Shown here piece after piece: positions 26,610-26,660 of a DNA stretch of 26,660 nucleotides (its first letter is position 1; each line of letters opens with the position of its first letter). The stretch is from IMG/VR virus record IMGVR_UViG_3300025759_000585, positions 1 to 26,660 of that record. The stretch is one strand, 5' to 3'. Position numbers and translations under genes: made by a program. This DNA comes from a virus. The notes below the pieces were generated by a model that was not told the origin of the DNA, made no database searches, and was given only the letters and a program-made list of their open reading frames with translations.

Positions 26610-26660
26610 TTAGTCAGTGCGTTGCATTTGTGGGTTAGCTTGTAAAAGTTCATCTAAATC
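26610..26660 (-). CDS. C-terminal end of an upstream structural gene, cut by window edge
   Basis: Only one frame is open from the edge. It reads DLDELLQANPQMQRTD and a TAA at 26612-26610. In T7 order the gene before the tail fibre encodes the large internal core protein (gp16), so this is probably its last 16 residues; the identity is inferred from order alone. Confidence 0.5.
   Translation of the reverse strand, partial: DLDELLQANPQMQRTD

Overview
The window looks like part of the genome of a lytic, T7-like podovirus (Autographiviridae type), probably marine. Every gene I can support lies on the minus strand, so transcription runs from high to low coordinates. The diagnostic set is a single-subunit RNA polymerase, a gp2.5-type SSB, T7 endonuclease I, a gp4-type primase-helicase, a gp5-type DNA polymerase, a gp6-type exonuclease, a gp8-type portal, scaffold and capsid genes, a gp17-type tail fibre, and both terminase subunits. 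There is no integrase or repressor. DNA is AT-rich, and most genes lack a clear Shine-Dalgarno sequence. The closest relatives I can think of are marine pelagiphage or cyanophage T7-like viruses. Leader and promoter features could also fit a Bacteroidetes host; that is an inference.

Layout in transcription order. 26660-21347 is the late end: the last codons of an upstream gene, two tail-fibre-like proteins, a membrane/coiled-coil protein, two small basic proteins, and small and large terminase. 21346-20221 is mostly non-coding, with one small gene and a repeat-rich early control region. 20220-15947 is an early region of about 18 tiny genes, including membrane microproteins, a small lipoprotein, a duplicated gene and a free-standing HNH endonuclease. 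15959-6398 holds RNA polymerase and replication/recombination: SSB, endonuclease I, primase-helicase, a DUF3223 protein, DNA polymerase, endonuclease VII, a PD-(D/E)XK nuclease, 5'-3' exonuclease, a DUF5664 protein and small conserved genes. 6395-1 is morphogenesis: a gp7.3-like protein, a beta-rich protein, a duplicated two-gene LamG cassette, portal, scaffold, an u-spanin-like lipoprotein, a 34-aa membrane protein and the start of the major capsid gene.

Because terminase abuts the early region while the capsid gene runs off the left edge and a structural gene runs off the right edge, the sequence is probably cut from a circularly joined genome. The missing part would hold the rest of the capsid gene, tail tube and internal virion proteins. 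No endolysin is recognisable in this window.

Most notable: (1) early gene junctions share an AACCA(A/T)-rich leader that often overlaps the upstream stop codon, in place of Shine-Dalgarno sites; (2) the early control region carries four TTGAGAC heptamers in 11-bp phased pairs plus two perfect palindromes, overlapping Bacteroidetes-like promoter elements; (3) a tandemly duplicated LamG-plus-small-protein cassette lies just upstream of the portal gene; (4) the RNA polymerase has Phe where T7 RNAP has Tyr639; (5) there are long out-of-frame overlaps between real genes.
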